Origin: Antiquaquibacter oligotrophicus
GTDB lineage: Bacteria; Actinomycetota; Actinomycetes; Actinomycetales; Microbacteriaceae
Direction: 5' to 3'
Assembly (NCBI RefSeq): GCF_020535405.1
Contig: NZ_CP085036.1
Span: 806,001 to 870,000, forward strand
DNA: 64,000 bases
Positions 52,197-61,250 of this stretch are shown here, piece after piece. The notes under the pieces are model-generated. The model was not told where the DNA came from and ran no database searches. It worked only from the letters and a program-made list of their open reading frames with translations. Made by a program: the position numbers and the translations under genes. Each line of letters starts with the position of its first letter. Within the stretch, counting starts at the first letter, position 1.

Positions 52197-53219
52197 ATGC
52201 GTACAGCGGCGTACACCGGCAACCATGCCATCGAGATTTCCGAAACCGAAGCATCCGCACCCGGCCACGGCGAGGTGCAGATCGCCGTCGCCTACACAGG
52301 ACTGTGCGGCACCGACCTCCACATCCTGCACGGCAACATGGATGCGCGTGTGACCACCCCGTTGACCTTCGGACACGAAATGAGCGGCACCATCAGTGCG
52401 GTCGGCGATGGAGTCACCGAGTGGAAAACCGGCGATCACGTCACCGTGATGCCGCTCGAGTGGGACGGCACGTGCCCGGCCTGCATCGCGGGCAGCAGCC
52501 ACATCTGCCAGAACCTCGTGTTCGTGGGAATCGACTCCCCCGGCTCTCTCCAGGAGCGCTGGAACGTCTCGGCCGACCTCCTCGTAGCGGTACCCGACGA
52601 CCTCTCGCTCGAGAACGCGGCGCTCGCCGAGCCCGTGGCCGTCGCCGTCCACGACGTGCGGCGGTCGGAGCTGAAAGCTGGCGACCACGTCGTTGTTCTC
52701 GGCGGCGGACCCATCGGTGTGCTCATCGCCTCTGTCGCCCGCTCCGAGGGAGCCATCGTCGCCGTGAGCGAACCGGAGCCCCAGCGCCGCGAGCAGATCG
52801 CGCGACTCGGATTCGAGACGATCGACCCGCGCGAGGTTGACGCCGCCGAGTGGGTGACCGCCTGGACGGACGGCGCGGGCGCCGACGTCGTGTTCGAGGT
52901 ATCGGGTGCGCCGGCGGCAGTGCTCGCCGCGACCGGGCTCGCCAAGGTCCGCGGAACCATCGTGGTTGTCGCCATTCACCCCACCCCGCGCGAGATCGAC
53001 CTGCAGCGTGTGTTCTGGCGTGAGCTGCGCATCCTCGGTGCACGCGTGTACCAGCGCACCGACTTCGAGCGCGCCATCGAGCTGCTCCGCGACGGCACTA
53101 TCCCCGTCGACGAGGTCATCAGCAAGATCGTTCCGCTCGATCAGATCTCCGACGGCGTCTCCGACCTGGAGAACGGCCGCGCGCTCAAGGTTCTCGTTGA
53201 GATCGGCGGTGCGGCATGA
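52197..53219 (+). CDS. Zinc-dependent alcohol/polyol dehydrogenase (MDR family)
   Basis: A 340-residue medium-chain dehydrogenase. Catalytic zinc ligands are in GLCGTDLHIL and FGHEMSG; only two cysteines of the structural-zinc lobe remain (CPACIAGSSHIC), so that site may be reduced. The Rossmann motif is VVVLGGGPIGVLIA. Related enzymes oxidise sorbitol, threonine or L-gulonate-type substrates. It starts a plus-strand operon: its stop overlaps the SDR gene by 4 nt (ATGA). Confidence 0.88.
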   Translation: MRTAAYTGNHAIEISETEASAPGHGEVQIAVAYTGLCGTDLHILHGNMDARVTTPLTFGHEMSGTISAVGDGVTEWKTGDHVTVMPLEWDGTCPACIAGSSHICQNLVFVGIDSPGSLQERWNVSADLLVAVPDDLSLENAALAEPVAVAVHDVRRSELKAGDHVVVLGGGPIGVLIASVARSEGAIVAVSEPEPQRREQIARLGFETIDPREVDAAEWVTAWTDGAGADVVFEVSGAPAAVLAATGLAKVRGTIVVVAIHPTPREIDLQRVFWRELRILGARVYQRTDFERAIELLRDGTIPVDEVISKIVPLDQISDGVSDLENGRALKVLVEIGGAA

Positions 53220-53971
53220 CCGGCGCGTTCGACCTGAGCGGGCGCCTCGCCGTCGTCACCGGCGCGCGCCGCGGCATCGGCTATGCGATGGCGGATGCCC
53301 TCGCCGAAGCCGGTGCAGACATCATCGGTGTGAGCGCCTCCCTCACCGACGAGAGCGACATCGCCACCCAGGTGCGCTCGCGCGGGCGCAGCTTCGAGGC
53401 GATCTCGTGCGACTTCGCGGATGCCTCGGCCGTGGCATCCCTCGCAGAGTCCCTCGCCGCACGACCGATCGACATTCTCGTCAATAACGCAGGCACCATC
53501 CGTCGCGCGCCAGCAGCCGAGCACCCGCAGGAGTGGTGGGACGAGGTGCTGCAGGTTGACCTCACGAGCCCCTTCGTGCTCACCAAGGCGATCGGCGCCG
53601 GGATGCTCGAGCGCGGGTACGGCAAGGTCATCTTCACGGCGTCCCTGCTGTCGTTCCAGGGTGGCATCACGGTACCGGGTTACGCGGCCGCGAAGTCCGG
53701 CATCGCGGGGCTCACGAAGGCGCTCGCCAACGAATGGACGCAGCGCGGTGTCACCGTCAACGCCATCGCACCCGGGTACATCGCGACCGACAACACACAG
53801 GCACTGCAGGATGACCCCGACCGCTCGGAGGCGATCCTCTCCCGTATCCCCGCCGGGCGATGGGGTCGCGCGAGCGACCTCGCCGGGGCGACCGTGTTTC
53901 TCGCGGCGCCCGCATCCGACTACGTCTCGGGCATCACGCTCCCGGTCGACGGCGGCTGGTTGGGGCGATGA
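53216..53971 (+). CDS. SDR oxidoreductase, KduD-like
   Basis: A 251-residue short-chain dehydrogenase: TGARRGIG (15-22), NNAGTIRR, Ser in ASLLSFQGG and YAAAKSG (Tyr-Lys). The NNAGTIRR and APGYIATDNTQAL segments are characteristic of 2-dehydro-3-deoxy-D-gluconate 5-dehydrogenase (KduD), so it probably oxidises or reduces a 2-keto-3-deoxy sugar acid. It overlaps both neighbours by 4 nt. Confidence 0.9.
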   Translation: MTGAFDLSGRLAVVTGARRGIGYAMADALAEAGADIIGVSASLTDESDIATQVRSRGRSFEAISCDFADASAVASLAESLAARPIDILVNNAGTIRRAPAAEHPQEWWDEVLQVDLTSPFVLTKAIGAGMLERGYGKVIFTASLLSFQGGITVPGYAAAKSGIAGLTKALANEWTQRGVTVNAIAPGYIATDNTQALQDDPDRSEAILSRIPAGRWGRASDLAGATVFLAAPASDYVSGITLPVDGGWLGR

Positions 53972-54597
53972 GTAGCCTCGGCGCTCTCGCGGGACACCGC
54001 ATCGTGCCGGTGATCGTCATCGACGACGCGGGAGCGGCAGCAGACCTCGCCCACGCACTATCGGAGGGCGGGATCGGATGCGCCGAGGTGACGTTTCGCA
54101 CGAACGCGGCAGCCGACGCGATCGCCGCCATGGCAGCCATCGAGGGTTTCACTGTCGGCGCCGGAACGGTGATCTCGAGCGAGCAACTGCACGCCGCTCG
54201 CGACGCGGGCGCAACGTTTGTGGTGAGCCCCGGGTTCGATGCGGGACTCGTCGATGAGACCCGGTCTCTCGGACTCGGCGTACTCCCCGGCGTCGCCACG
54301 GCGAGCGAGACGATGGCCGCCGTGAATGCCGGGTTCGACGCGGTCAAGTTCTTTCCGGCCGATCGCCTCGGCGGGCTCGCCACCATTCGCGCGCTCGCCG
54401 CGCCCTTCCCCGGTATCGGGTTCGTGCCGAGCGGCGGCGTGACGGCCGCCACCGCCCCCGAATACCTCGCAGACCCCGCGGTGCCCGCCGTCAGCGGGTC
54501 GTGGATGGCGTCGCGCGCTCACCTCGAGGCACGAGACTTCGCCACGATTGCCCGACTGAGTGCCGAAGCCACACGCGCGATCGGCGTTCGACCGTGA
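53968..54597 (+). CDS. KDPG/KHG-type aldolase
   Basis: A 209-residue class I aldolase that splits 2-keto-3-deoxy-6-phosphogluconate-type substrates into pyruvate and an aldehyde. The Schiff-base lysine is in FDAVKFFPADRLGG (about residue 125), preceded by GAGTVISSEQ and VVSPGFD and followed by VPSGGVT. Length matches Eda. Coupled to KduD-like and kinase genes by 4-nt overlaps, it completes a kinase-aldolase route. Confidence 0.92.
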   Translation: MSSLGALAGHRIVPVIVIDDAGAAADLAHALSEGGIGCAEVTFRTNAAADAIAAMAAIEGFTVGAGTVISSEQLHAARDAGATFVVSPGFDAGLVDETRSLGLGVLPGVATASETMAAVNAGFDAVKFFPADRLGGLATIRALAAPFPGIGFVPSGGVTAATAPEYLADPAVPAVSGSWMASRAHLEARDFATIARLSAEATRAIGVRP

Positions 54598-55529
54598 GCG
54601 GCGTCGTCACACTCGGCGAGACCATGGGTCTGCTCGTGGCCGAAAACCCGGGGCCGCGTCCCACCGGGTTCAGACTCGGCATGGGTGGGGCGGAAAGCAA
54701 CCTCGCCATCGGACTCGCGCGACTCGGGGTCGAATCCACGTGGATCGGCAGACTCGGATCTGACAGCACCGGTGACCTCATCGCGCGAGAACTGCGCGCC
54801 GAAGGGGTCACGTCACGGATCACCGTCGACCCGGATGCCCCGACCGGGCTCATGATGAAGAGCTGGCCGGTCGCCGGCCGCACGAGAGTCGAATACCACC
54901 GCCGCGGCAGCGCCGGGAGCAGGCTCGAGCCGGACGACATCGACGAAGAGGTCGTCGGCCGGGCATCCGTCGTCCACGTCACGGGGATCACACCAGCACT
55001 CTCGGAGACGGCGGGTGCCGCGGTGGATCGCGCCATCGAAATCGCATCGGGAGCGGGCATCCCGGTCTCCCTCGACATCAACCACCGCGCGTCGCTGTGG
55101 CGTGACCGTGACGCCGGCGCGGTTTACCGCTCCCTCGCGGCGCGCTCCACCATCCTTTTCGCCGGCGACGATGAGGCGCGACTTCTCGTCGACGGCGATA
55201 GCCCGGAGCAGCTCGCGGTCGCGCTCAGCGGACTCGGGCCCACCCGGGTTCTCGTCAAGCTCGGGGCTGAGGGATGCGTCGCCCTCATCGATGGAGACCT
55301 TTTCCGTGTCCCGGCGGTACCCATCACACCGGCCGACACCGTGGGCGCGGGTGACGCCTTCGCGGCGGGGTACCTGGCCGAGTACGTCTCGGGGCTGAGC
55401 TCCGAGCAGGCGCTCGGCACCGCGGTGCTTGCTGGTGCGTTCGCGTGCCTCGGAGCTGGCGATTGGGAGAGTCTTCCGCATCGCCAGGACCTGGGTTTTC
55501 TGGACGGATCGGACCCCGTTCAACGCTAG
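54594..55529 (+). CDS. PfkB-family sugar kinase (2-keto-3-deoxygluconate kinase-like)
   Basis: A 311-residue ribokinase-fold kinase: N-terminal GETMGLLV and GGAESNLAIGLARLG, C-terminal anion hole and catalytic Asp in ITPADTVGAGDAFAAGYLAE. In this context (next to a KDPG-type aldolase) the most likely substrate is 2-keto-3-deoxygluconate or a close isomer. Starts at GTG 54594 inside a GTGA overlap. Confidence 0.9.
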   Translation: MSGVVTLGETMGLLVAENPGPRPTGFRLGMGGAESNLAIGLARLGVESTWIGRLGSDSTGDLIARELRAEGVTSRITVDPDAPTGLMMKSWPVAGRTRVEYHRRGSAGSRLEPDDIDEEVVGRASVVHVTGITPALSETAGAAVDRAIEIASGAGIPVSLDINHRASLWRDRDAGAVYRSLAARSTILFAGDDEARLLVDGDSPEQLAVALSGLGPTRVLVKLGAEGCVALIDGDLFRVPAVPITPADTVGAGDAFAAGYLAEYVSGLSSEQALGTAVLAGAFACLGAGDWESLPHRQDLGFLDGSDPVQR

Positions 55530-55539
55530 GGATTGATCC

Positions 55540-55552
55540 TACGTGTGATGTA
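55540..55552. promoter_or_regulatory. Candidate GntR operator, site B
   Basis: TACGTGTGATGTA, matching sites A and C at 11-12 of 13 positions. It lies 50 bp before the dehydratase gene, and a TATGCT possible -10 overlaps its right end (55551-55556), so binding here would be expected to affect initiation. Confidence 0.55.
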
Positions 55553-55601
55553 TGCTGTTTAGACGCGACTGATCGTCGCGATATCGAGACCGTCAAGGGC
55601 G

Positions 55602-56768
55602 ATGATGAAGATAACGGGATACCGCGCTCTGCGTACCTTCCACGACTGGGGTCGCCCCGTGGGCGACGTCAACGGCTTCGTGAGCTCCGGCATTACCGAG
55701 GTCCCCGTCGTTGTCCTCGAGACCGACGAAGGCATCACGGGTGTCGGCATGGGCTCCCACCAGGACATCGATCGCCTCTACCCCGCCCTCGACGGGCAGG
55801 ATCCACGAGCCGTCTCCATGCTCTATGACCGGATGCTCGCGCGCGTCTTCAAAGCTGGCCACGCCGGCGCCACCTTCGGTGGACTCGGCACACTCGACAT
55901 GGCGCTGTGGGACATCAAGGCCAAACTCGCGGGTGAACCCCTGTGGCGCCTGCTCGGCGGGGGTGACCGCTTCGTCGCCGGTTACGCCTCCGGGCTCGAC
56001 ATCGCCCTCGACGACGACCAGCTCGCCTCGTTCTACAAGACCATGGCCGAGCGCGGGTTCAGTTCGGGCAAACTCAAGGGCGGCCGCAACGTCGACGACG
56101 ACAACCGTCGTCTCGGAATCATTTACGAGGAGTTGCGTCGCAACGCCGCGCACCCGGCCCTCATGCTCGACGCGAACGAATCGTGGAACCTCAAGCAGGC
56201 CGTCCGCCACATCGCGGCTGTCGAGGCCGTGCACGACCTCACGTGGATCGAAGAGCCGCTGCGTCGCTGGGATGCCGCGGGCCACGCGCGACTCACACGC
56301 TCGATCCGCGCCGCCGTCGCCACAGGCGAGAACCTCACGGGACTGGAGCAGTACACCCCGCTCTTCGACGCCGGAGCAGTCGATGTCGTACAGGCCGCGA
56401 GCGTGTGGGGCATCACGCACTTCCTTCGAGTCGCCTACGCCGCACACAGTCGTGACCTCCCGGTCAGCCCCGTCGGCCTCACCGCCAACCCGGCAGTAGC
56501 CCATGCCGCGGCCGTGATCCCCAACCATCTCTCGGCTGAAGTGCAAGACCTCGGATCGCCGCTCGGCATCACCATCGACGTCGAGTACTCCGACGGCGGC
56601 ATCGTTCTCGGCGAAACCCCCGGCGTTGGCGTGACGATCGACGAGGATGAGATCGCGACCGCGGCCAAGACCGAGGCATCCTGGCTCATCAAGGAAGGCC
56701 CGCACGTGCGGCCGGATCGCGCGGGGCTGCAGCTCGTCGCCGAGCGCGCCGCGCTTCCGTTGGCCTGA
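55602..56768 (+). CDS. Enolase-superfamily sugar-acid dehydratase (MR/MLE family)
   Basis: A 388-residue mandelate-racemase-group enzyme. Metal ligands: Asp in LMLDANESW, Glu in TWIEEPLRRWD, Glu in ATGENLTGLE; KLKGGRN near residue 163 is the position of the KxK-type base. It would dehydrate a sugar acid (fuconate, gluconate or galactonate class) to a 2-keto-3-deoxy acid, the missing step between the lactonase and the KduD/kinase/aldolase enzymes. Specificity is not readable. Two adjacent ATGs (55602, 55605) are possible starts. Confidence 0.88.
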   Translation: MMKITGYRALRTFHDWGRPVGDVNGFVSSGITEVPVVVLETDEGITGVGMGSHQDIDRLYPALDGQDPRAVSMLYDRMLARVFKAGHAGATFGGLGTLDMALWDIKAKLAGEPLWRLLGGGDRFVAGYASGLDIALDDDQLASFYKTMAERGFSSGKLKGGRNVDDDNRRLGIIYEELRRNAAHPALMLDANESWNLKQAVRHIAAVEAVHDLTWIEEPLRRWDAAGHARLTRSIRAAVATGENLTGLEQYTPLFDAGAVDVVQAASVWGITHFLRVAYAAHSRDLPVSPVGLTANPAVAHAAAVIPNHLSAEVQDLGSPLGITIDVEYSDGGIVLGETPGVGVTIDEDEIATAAKTEASWLIKEGPHVRPDRAGLQLVAERAALPLA

Positions 56769-56781
56769 AGCCTCTGACCTT

Positions 56782-56787
56782 TACACT
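56782..56787 (+). promoter_or_regulatory. Leaderless promoter of the GntR gene (-10 TACACT)
   Basis: TACACT lies 7 nt before the ATG at 56795 and is preceded, after 16 bp, by TTGGCC at 56760-56765 as a possible -35. No Shine-Dalgarno is present, so the transcript probably begins at the start codon. This gives the regulator its own promoter inside the operon. Confidence 0.45.
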
Positions 56788-56794
56788 GAAACCC

Positions 56795-57568
56795 ATGAGT
56801 GAGCACGTCGCGAGTCCCGTCCCCCTGCGACGCTCCGTGCTCGGCGGCTCCGACCCGAGGACTCCCCCGGCACGATTAGGCGTCGCGGTAGTCGCCGACC
56901 TTGTCGCCGCGATCGTCACGGGTGAGCTCGAGCCCGGCGATGTACTGCCCCCCGAAAGTACCCTCAGCCAGCGATTCGGGGTGAGCCGCACCGTGATTCG
57001 CGAATCCGTCAAACGAGTCGAGGAGAAGGGTCTCGTGGTCGTCGCGCAGGGTCGCGGCACAACCGTCAACCCGCCGAGCGCGTGGAACGTGCTCGACCCC
57101 GTTGTGCTGTCCGCGCTCGTCGACCACGACGACACACTCGGTGTGCTTGACGAGCTCACGATCGTGCGCGCAAGCCTCGAAGCGTCGATGTCGGCCGAAG
57201 CCGCGCGACGCCTCAGCCCCGAGTCATCCGCCGACCTCCAGAACGCCTTCGACGAGACCGCGAAGCACCTCGGGGACTTCGACGCCTACAACGATGCGGA
57301 TGCCGCGTTCCACTACCTGATCATGGAGCAGTCCGGAATCCGTCTCGCGGCGAACATCACGCGCATCCTGTTCGCCCGCGCGCGTGAGAGCGCCCGCTTC
57401 ACCGGCAATCAGGGCCCGGAAGCGATGGACATCACTCTCGATGAGCACCGCAGGATTCTCGAGGCGATCCTCCAGGGTGATGCTGACGGTGCAGCCCAAG
57501 CGATGCAGGAGCACATTGCGAGCGCGTGGGCGCGACGTCGCCCGAAGGACGAGCCGAAGCGCTCCTAG
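56795..57568 (+). CDS. GntR/FadR-family transcriptional regulator
   Basis: A 257-residue regulator: winged helix in residues about 28-92 (LVAAIVTGELEPGDVLPPES then RFGVSRTVIRESVKRVEEKG) and a C-terminal FCD ligand domain with the metal-binding histidines of that fold (FHYLIM, DEHRRIL, QEHI). FadR-group members usually respond to sugar acids and repress their catabolic genes. Its location in the middle of the sugar cluster and three copies of one pseudo-palindrome in front of the transcription units point to it as the local regulator. Confidence 0.9.
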   Translation: MSEHVASPVPLRRSVLGGSDPRTPPARLGVAVVADLVAAIVTGELEPGDVLPPESTLSQRFGVSRTVIRESVKRVEEKGLVVVAQGRGTTVNPPSAWNVLDPVVLSALVDHDDTLGVLDELTIVRASLEASMSAEAARRLSPESSADLQNAFDETAKHLGDFDAYNDADAAFHYLIMEQSGIRLAANITRILFARARESARFTGNQGPEAMDITLDEHRRILEAILQGDADGAAQAMQEHIASAWARRRPKDEPKRS

Positions 57569-57591
57569 CGCTGCCTGCCGCGCACGTCGGC

Positions 57592-57921
57592 CTAGTCGAG
57601 GTGCCAGACCTCGTCGAACTCCTGCCAGCGCACACCCTCGGGAGCGTCATCGTCGAACCCGTACTGACACGGGTCGGTGCGTGACCACCACTCGCGAGTG
57701 ACGGGATCCTCCGCCATCTTGGCCTGATCGGCGTCGTAGTCCTCACCGATGTACTCGTAGTAGCCGAACAGCACATCACCGCGGACGAAGATCGTGAAGT
57801 TACGGATGCCACACTCGGTGATGGTGGCCTCGACCTGCGGCCAGACCGCGGAGTGCAATTCGAGGTACTCCTCGCGCTTCTCGGGTAGAACACGGCAAGC
57901 CATGCCGAAGCGACGAGTCAT
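57592..57921 (-). CDS. L-rhamnose mutarotase-like protein
   Basis: A 109-residue RhaM-family protein that interconverts sugar anomers. Typical features are RFGMACRVLPEKREEYLELH, SAVWPQVEATITECGIRNFT, GYYEYIGEDYD and a C-terminal WQEFDEVWHLD. The catalytic His is in the LHSAVWP segment. It overlaps the permease gene at 57918 by 4 nt, tying mutarotation to uptake and suggesting a 6-deoxy-sugar or similar aldose as substrate. Confidence 0.92.
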   Translation of the reverse strand: MTRRFGMACRVLPEKREEYLELHSAVWPQVEATITECGIRNFTIFVRGDVLFGYYEYIGEDYDADQAKMAEDPVTREWWSRTDPCQYGFDDDAPEGVRWQEFDEVWHLD

Positions 57922-58808
57922 TCCTTTGTTCCTCCCGCAGTCATTCCCGAAACGAGGAAACGCTGCGAGAACAGGAATATCAGGAGAACCGGTGCAACGG
58001 CAAAAAGTGTTGCGAGAGCGAGGGTGGGAAGGTCGATCGTTGTCGACGACGCGTTGGTCGGATTGAACTGCGGCACGTTGGACAGCAGTTCGGCGATGCC
58101 GACCTGGATGGGCGCCCTGCGGCCCGGCACCATGACGTACGGCAAGAAGTAGTTGTTCCAGTTCTGCACGAAGCTGAAGAAGCCAACCAGGGCGATAACG
58201 GGCGTGGCGAGCGGCATCGCCACCTGCGCGAAAACCCGGAACTCCCCCGCGCCGTCAATACGTGCAGCGTTGAGCAGATCACGCGAGACCGTCGTCGAGA
58301 AGTAGATGTAGGTCAGGTACACCCCGAACGGGAAGAACGAGAACGGCAGAATCACCGAGAGCGGGGTTCCCACGAGTTTCACCGCGCTCAATTCGAGGAA
58401 CACGGGCAGCACCAGTGCCGTGTTGGGGATCAACATCACGATGAGGGTGATGGCCAGCAGCGTACTGCGACCCTTGAACTCGGTAAGAGCTAGTGCATAG
58501 CCGGCCGGGATGCTGATCACGAGGGTGATGACGAGGGCAACAAGTGAGTAGAACGCCGCGTTGCCGAGCCACACCCAGATCAGACCGTTCTGGAAGCTCG
58601 TGAGACTCTCCCAGTTGGCGGCGAGTTGATCGAACCCGCCGAATGAGAACGGGTTGTCGAGGAGCAGCTGGCGCGCGTTTTTGGTCGGCGCGAGCAATAG
58701 CCACACGATGGGCGTGATGAAGAACAGGACGAAGCCGACAATGATGATGCCGGCAATGCCTCGGCCCGTCCACCGGAGGGCCGTCTTGGGGGCATTAGTC
58801 GCGCTCAA
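57918..58808 (-). CDS. Sugar ABC transporter permease (MalG/CUT1 type)
   Basis: A 296-residue inner-membrane protein with about six helices and the EAA loop DLLNAARIDGAGEFRVFAQVAMPLA-type segment facing the ATPase. Typical C-terminal permease of a CUT1 importer. The start is a TTG at 58808 chosen because GGAGG lies 5 nt before it and the ORF upstream of that is non-membrane shadow; it overlaps the preceding permease gene by 14 nt. Confidence 0.9.
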   Translation of the reverse strand: MSATNAPKTALRWTGRGIAGIIIVGFVLFFITPIVWLLLAPTKNARQLLLDNPFSFGGFDQLAANWESLTSFQNGLIWVWLGNAAFYSLVALVITLVISIPAGYALALTEFKGRSTLLAITLIVMLIPNTALVLPVFLELSAVKLVGTPLSVILPFSFFPFGVYLTYIYFSTTVSRDLLNAARIDGAGEFRVFAQVAMPLATPVIALVGFFSFVQNWNNYFLPYVMVPGRRAPIQVGIAELLSNVPQFNPTNASSTTIDLPTLALATLFAVAPVLLIFLFSQRFLVSGMTAGGTKE

Positions 58809-59739
58809 AGAGACCTCCACGGAACACAAAGAAGACCGACAGTCCGAGCGCGACAACAAGCAACACGAGGGAGATCGCAGCTGACCCGTTGAAGTCGTTC
58901 TGACGGAACGCGTAGAGGAACGCGAGTTGGTTGAGTGAGTAATCCTGGGGCACAACGCCGCGCGTGGCCTGCGACAGCACGCGCGGCTCAACGAAGAGTT
59001 GGGTTCCCGCGGCCAGCGACAGGATCGCCATGTACGAGATCCACTTACGAAGGAGCGGGATCTGGATGTACCAGGCCGTCGAGATCGGGCCAGATCCGTC
59101 GATACGGGCGGCCTCCATCACATCGGTGCTGATGTTGTTGAGGGCGCCGTACATGATGACGATCCATCCGCCCGCTCCGGTCCAAAACGCGATGATCGCG
59201 AGAACGATCGGCAGTGAGTCGAGTTGGACGGTCGTGACGAGGCTTTCGCTCCCGAGGGCCCTGAGAAGGAAGGACACGGGGCTCACCGTCGGGTCGAGCA
59301 CAAACAGCCAGAGCATGACGCTCGCGGCCCCCGCGAGCGCGCCGGGGATGTAGAAGATGAAGCGCGATGCGTTGGAGAGCCAGCGGACGCGGATCGCATG
59401 AACGATGAGGGCGAGCAGAACAACGAAGAGCAGGAGCGCCACCAACCAGATGGCGACGTAGGCGGCGACGTGGGCCACCGCGGGAAGGAAGCGGTAGTCG
59501 GCAAAAACTCTCGCGAAGTTGTCGACACCGACAAAGGCGCCCTGCTTGGTGAACGCGAGGAAGACCGCGTACAACGCCGGGAGGATGCCGAAGAAGACGA
59601 GGAACAGCGTGTAACCACTCACGAAGAAGTACCCCGTGACGGCCTGGGCTCGGGTAGTGCTTCCGGCGCGGCCTCGGCGCACGCCGGCTGGCTGCCGCTC
59701 CGTGAGGGGAGCGGCAGCCAGCGGGGTGTTAGTACTCAT
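58795..59739 (-). CDS. Sugar ABC transporter permease (MalF/CUT1 type)
   Basis: A 314-residue permease with a soluble N-terminal tail (1-32), about six helices, and the EAA loop DVMEAARIDGSGPISTAWYI (about residues 203-222). It pairs with the downstream permease in the importer. The binding-protein gene lies 26 bp upstream. No ATPase gene is nearby, so a shared MsmX/UgpC-type ATPase encoded elsewhere is expected. Confidence 0.9.
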   Translation of the reverse strand: MSTNTPLAAAPLTERQPAGVRRGRAGSTTRAQAVTGYFFVSGYTLFLVFFGILPALYAVFLAFTKQGAFVGVDNFARVFADYRFLPAVAHVAAYVAIWLVALLLFVVLLALIVHAIRVRWLSNASRFIFYIPGALAGAASVMLWLFVLDPTVSPVSFLLRALGSESLVTTVQLDSLPIVLAIIAFWTGAGGWIVIMYGALNNISTDVMEAARIDGSGPISTAWYIQIPLLRKWISYMAILSLAAGTQLFVEPRVLSQATRGVVPQDYSLNQLAFLYAFRQNDFNGSAAISLVLLVVALGLSVFFVFRGGLFERD

Positions 59740-59765
59740 CGAATCAGTTTCGGGTGGGGGTTCTC

Positions 59766-61124
59766 TTACTGAACGGTGTAACCGACGACGGTCGCTTCGT
59801 TCTCCATCTCGGTCTGCCAGGCGTCCGCGACATCCGCGATGGACTGACCTGCAGCGAGAGCCGGAACGACGATCTTCGAGTACGAGGTCTCAGCGCTGAA
59901 GTTGGGGAAGCCCCAGCCACTCCACACGCTCGAGGCAGCCGTGTTGATCGAGGTCTCGAAGTCTCCGGAGAAGAATCCGCTCGAGGCCTGGTCGGCGACC
60001 CACGTGTCGGCTGCCGACTGGTAGGCGGGAAGGCCACCCGTACCCGCAACCTCGGGGTCGCTCACGATGTACTCGAGGAAGGTCTTGACCGCTTCGAGGT
60101 TCTGCGAGTGGCTCGAGGCGAACCACGTTCCACCACCGACGTTGCCGGTGACCTTCTCGTCACCCTCCCAGTAGAGCGGCTCAGCGGTGCCCCACTGACC
60201 CTCGGCGGCGTTGACGCTGTCGGGGTTCTGGAACAGTGCACCCGCATACCAGGCAGGGCCGGGGATCGCGAGGAGGTTTGCCGACTTCGCAACGAACTCG
60301 GCACTGAACACACTGTCCTGGATGAGGCTGCCGTTGGCGACCATGGTGTCGAGCATCTCGGTGACGCGCACCGAGTTCGGCGCGTTCACGTCCGAGCTGA
60401 ACGTGTTGCCGTCGACCTGGAAGATGGGCGCTGCGCCCGCCCAGTAGTAGACGTAGGGGCCGACGAAGCTGTCACCGACCGAACCGAGGAAGTAACCGGG
60501 GTGCTCGGTGGCAAGACGCTCGCCGAGTGCCTCGTACTCTTCCCACGTGGTGGGAACTTCGTAGCCGAACTCGTCCATGAGCTGCTGGTTGTACCAGAAG
60601 AGCACGGGGGCGAGGTCGTTGCGCAGACCCCACACGGTGTCGTCGACCGTTAGCGGGTCGAGAGCGCCGGATGTGAATCCATCGAGGAAGTCCTCATCGA
60701 AGTAGCCCTTGTTGAGGGGCGCCGCGAATGCCTGAACGCCGTTGGCCTCCTTGGACGCCCACGATGCATCGTTGTTCTGAGTCGAGAAGACGACATCCGG
60801 CCATCCCTCACCGGCCTGGTCGGCAAGCGCGATCTTGGTCTGGAAGGTCGCGGATCCGCTCGCGGAACCGTCGTCGATGACGAGGTCGACCTCGATGTCG
60901 GGGTGTGCGGCCTGGAAGGCCTCGACCGCGGGCTGACGCGTGGCGTCTGCCCAGATCGTGATGGGGCTGCCCTCTACCTGCTCGGCGATGGCAAAGCCGT
61001 AATCCTCGTTTACTTCACCCGTGCCGCCCGAGCACGCGGCGAGCATGCCGGCAACCGCTACAGCGGCGGTGGCAGCAAAGATGCGGCGGGATCGAGTGAA
61101 CGGTCGGCGATGCTGTGATGACAT
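59766..61124 (-). CDS. Extracellular sugar-binding lipoprotein of ABC importer
   Basis: A 452-residue family-1 solute-binding protein: twin-Arg-like basic N-terminus, hydrophobic core and lipobox LAAC (Cys31), then a bilobal domain with ITIWADATRQPAVEAFQAAH and FSTQNNDASWASKEA, ending FLEYIVSDPEVAGTGG-type helices. It delivers the sugar to the two permeases encoded just downstream. Site C of the putative operator lies 72 bp upstream. Confidence 0.92.
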   Translation of the reverse strand: MSSQHRRPFTRSRRIFAATAAVAVAGMLAACSGGTGEVNEDYGFAIAEQVEGSPITIWADATRQPAVEAFQAAHPDIEVDLVIDDGSASGSATFQTKIALADQAGEGWPDVVFSTQNNDASWASKEANGVQAFAAPLNKGYFDEDFLDGFTSGALDPLTVDDTVWGLRNDLAPVLFWYNQQLMDEFGYEVPTTWEEYEALGERLATEHPGYFLGSVGDSFVGPYVYYWAGAAPIFQVDGNTFSSDVNAPNSVRVTEMLDTMVANGSLIQDSVFSAEFVAKSANLLAIPGPAWYAGALFQNPDSVNAAEGQWGTAEPLYWEGDEKVTGNVGGGTWFASSHSQNLEAVKTFLEYIVSDPEVAGTGGLPAYQSAADTWVADQASSGFFSGDFETSINTAASSVWSGWGFPNFSAETSYSKIVVPALAAGQSIADVADAWQTEMENEATVVGYTVQ

Positions 61125-61195
61125 GTCGCGTGCCTTTCTGGGTCGACGTCGTTGACGACTAGCGCGCCGGTATCGGCGTTATACGTAGTAGATCA

Positions 61196-61208
61196 TACAT
61201 GTGACGTA
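61196..61208. promoter_or_regulatory. Candidate GntR operator, site C
   Basis: TACATGTGACGTA, the most symmetrical of the three sites (arms TACAT/ACGTA around GTG). It lies in the 126-bp gap between the binding-protein gene (start 61124) and the VOC gene (stop 61251), next to a second TACGTA at 61182-61187. It is well placed to control transcription of the importer operon. Confidence 0.55.
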
Positions 61209-61250
61209 TTCGCAATGGCGCGAAAAATCCGCGTCCTCATTGGTGGAGGT

